Shown here in pieces: positions 62,566 through 64,000 of a stretch of 64,000 bases of DNA. Numbering within the stretch: position 1 is the stretch's first letter; the number at the start of each line of letters is the position of its first letter. The notes below the pieces were generated by a model. The model was not told the DNA's origin, searched no databases, and saw only the letters and a list, made by a program, of their open reading frames with translations. The stretch is from Aureococcus anophagefferens (taxonomy: Eukaryota > Sar > Pelagophyceae > Pelagomonadales > Pelagomonadaceae), in NCBI RefSeq assembly GCF_000186865.1, contig NW_008705565.1, positions 1,103,083 through 1,167,082 on the forward strand, written 5' to 3'. The position numbers and the translations under genes are program-made.

Positions 62566-64000
62566 CTAGACGTTCTTCATCTTGGGCTGGTTCTTGGGCT
62601 CGATCCTTCGCATCATGGACGTGAGCTGGCGGCCCGGCGCGGGCTCGTAGAAGTTGTCGACGTCCGGGAACCGCTTCGCCATGTCGTTGATCGTGTCCTC
62701 CCATAACACGCCGGCCATGAGCTGCTCGCACATCTTCGCCTTGATGGACTCGACGTCCTTGTCGTGGGGCTTGGCCGTGACGTTGGAGTAGACGACGCGC
62801 GCGGGCGCCGCGAGGCGCGCGGTGGAGAGCGCCTCCTTGAGCTTGTCCGCGGCCGTCGACATGTAGGGCGAGTGGAACGCGCCGGACACGGGCTGGACGA
62901 TGGTCTTGGACCCGGCGATGCCCGCGGCCTTGACCTCGGCCTCGACCTTGGCCAGCCCCTCCTTGGAGCCGCTGAGCACGCGGCCTTTCGGGAAGAGCTG
63001 GTTCGCGATGGACACGCCTTCCGGCATCATCTTCTTGAGCGCGTCGTCGTCCAAGCCGACGACGGTCATCATGCCCGACGGCGCGAGGTCGCAGGCCGCG
63101 CCCATGGCGTCGCCGCGGATCTTCAGCAGCGTGAGCGCGGTGTCGAGCTCCATGACGCCCGCGAACGTGAGCGCGCTGTACTCGCCGAGCGAGAAGCCCG
63201 CGGTCGCGGCGCACTTGTTCACGGCCTTGGGGTCCTCGCGCTGGAGCTTCTTCACGGCGGCCATGGACGTGAGGAAGACGCAGACCTGGGAGAAGCGCGT
63301 GTCGTTGAGCTTCTCGACGGGGCCCTTCTCGACGAGCTCGAGCAGGTCGCAGCCGAAGATCTTCGACGCCTCCTTGAACATGGCCTTGACGCCCGGCGTG
63401 TCCGCGTAGGGCGCGAGCATGCCCACCTTCTGGGCGCCCTGGCCCGGGAAGAGCATGACGTTGCCCGAGTCCGTCGGCCGCGCGAAGACGGCGGCGAAGG
63501 GCTTACTGCCCGCCTCGGGGATGGGCACCTTGGTCTTGTCGACGACCGTGAGGAACTTGGCCGTGCACCAGCCGTCGATGGCCGCGTAGGGCGAGCCGTT
63601 GGCCGTGTAGCAGACGATGCGCGACCGCAGCGAGCCCTTGGCGTTCTTCGCCTCCTCGACGACGTAGCACTCCGTGCCCTGCTCGAGCGTGACGCCGAGC
63701 TCGGGCGTGTCGAGCTCGCAGCCCGCGCGCATCATGGCGCCGTTCTTGCCCGTCACCGTGTGCATGGTCGCCGTCGTGCCGGCGAAGGCCGTGACCGCGT
63801 CCGCGGCCGGCGCCGTCGCCGCGGGCGTCTCCGGCGCGGGCGCCTTCGGCGGCTCCGCGGCCGCGGCGGCCGGCGCGGGCGGCGCGGCGGCGGGCGCGGC
63901 CTCGACCGTGCCCTTGAACTCGAAGAGCTTCTTCGAGCCCCAGCAGTCGCAGGCCGTCTTCGCGCCGTCGGCCTTGGTGTACGCGACGATGTGGAGGCGC
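62566..64000 (-). CDS. Acyltransferase (malonyl-CoA:ACP transacylase-like) with SH3-like segment, 5' end outside window
   Basis: The C-terminal ~290 residues are a FabD/PKS-type acyltransferase: GNVMLFPGQGAQKVGMLAPY, the nucleophile elbow AGFSLGEYSALTFAG (GFSLG where GHSLG is usual), VSGAFHSPYMSTAADKLKEA with the catalytic His, and YSNVTAKPH. Before it lies an SH3-like or SH3b-type stretch (TMHTVTGKNGAMMRAGCELD, ELGVTLEQGTECYVVEEAKN, AIDGWCTAKFL), then an Ala/Pro linker and, at the window edge, KTACDCWGSKKLFEFKGTVE. The N-terminus is cut off at 64000. It works in fatty acid or polyketide synthesis by loading malonyl groups. The added SH3-like module is unusual for this enzyme. Confidence 0.88.
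   Translation of the reverse strand, partial: RLHIVAYTKADGAKTACDCWGSKKLFEFKGTVEAAPAAAPPAPAAAAAEPPKAPAPETPAATAPAADAVTAFAGTTATMHTVTGKNGAMMRAGCELDTPELGVTLEQGTECYVVEEAKNAKGSLRSRIVCYTANGSPYAAIDGWCTAKFLTVVDKTKVPIPEAGSKPFAAVFARPTDSGNVMLFPGQGAQKVGMLAPYADTPGVKAMFKEASKIFGCDLLELVEKGPVEKLNDTRFSQVCVFLTSMAAVKKLQREDPKAVNKCAATAGFSLGEYSALTFAGVMELDTALTLLKIRGDAMGAACDLAPSGMMTVVGLDDDALKKMMPEGVSIANQLFPKGRVLSGSKEGLAKVEAEVKAAGIAGSKTIVQPVSGAFHSPYMSTAADKLKEALSTARLAAPARVVYSNVTAKPHDKDVESIKAKMCEQLMAGVLWEDTINDMAKRFPDVDNFYEPAPGRQLTSMMRRIEPKNQPKMKNV

Overview
The window is nuclear DNA of a small eukaryotic alga. It is very GC-rich and gene-dense, with genes on both strands and short gaps between them. Many genes are a single exon. 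Where introns occur they are short (46-114 bp) or are about 200-bp repeated elements. Gene content is eukaryotic: SRP54, TIM17, IFT22, CLPTM1, zuotin/DNAJC2, a PWWP protein and an ELMO-PH-WW protein. The best fit is a pelagophyte stramenopile such as Aureococcus anophagefferens or a relative, because the ~200-bp intron-forming elements look like the introner elements reported from that genus. This placement is inferred from sequence character and was not checked by a search.

Layout. 0-10 kb: the end of an acidic protein, a 1-Cys peroxiredoxin, a head-to-head pair (DUF1989 and LamB/YcsF-PxpA) suggesting organic nitrogen use, a repeat-rich gap, a secreted glycosidase-like gene with a one-base frame break, and CLPTM1. 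10-24 kb: IFT22, then two opposed paralogues of an unrecognised Cys-rich membrane family (10971-14526 and 21220-24231). Between them lie an EF-hand protein, TIM17, an introner-split unknown gene and a GT92-like glycosyltransferase. 24-36 kb: a 50-N assembly gap that truncates zuotin, an aldo/keto reductase, a large CHAT-like protein with a prenylation tail, a secreted or plastid protein, an SCP2-like protein with an introner, and a PH-domain protein. 36-44 kb: an unusually AT-rich gene, Cys-rich membrane proteins, a broken introner, ELMO-PH-WW-WW, and a convergent sulfotransferase/glycosyltransferase-like pair. 44-64 kb: a giant protein kinase, a farnesylation-tailed type I DnaJ split by an introner inside its J domain, PWWP, MsrB, small unknowns, a PARP-finger-like/SHOCT protein, aminopeptidase P, SRP54, a WD40 protein, and a partial acyltransferase with an SH3-like segment.

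The strongest discovery signal is the introner system. Five copies of one element family (four intact, one 5'-broken) and one copy of a shorter, different family sit exactly at splice junctions. The intact copies are flanked by 8-bp target duplications, end in CAG, and have terminal inverted repeats and internal palindromic arms. They work as introns in either orientation. The 5' splice site (GT or GC) comes from the duplicated target, and removing the intron restores the reading frame in every intact case. About half of all introns here start with GC, and in most introns the first two bases match the first two bases of the following exon, as expected if many introns arose this way.
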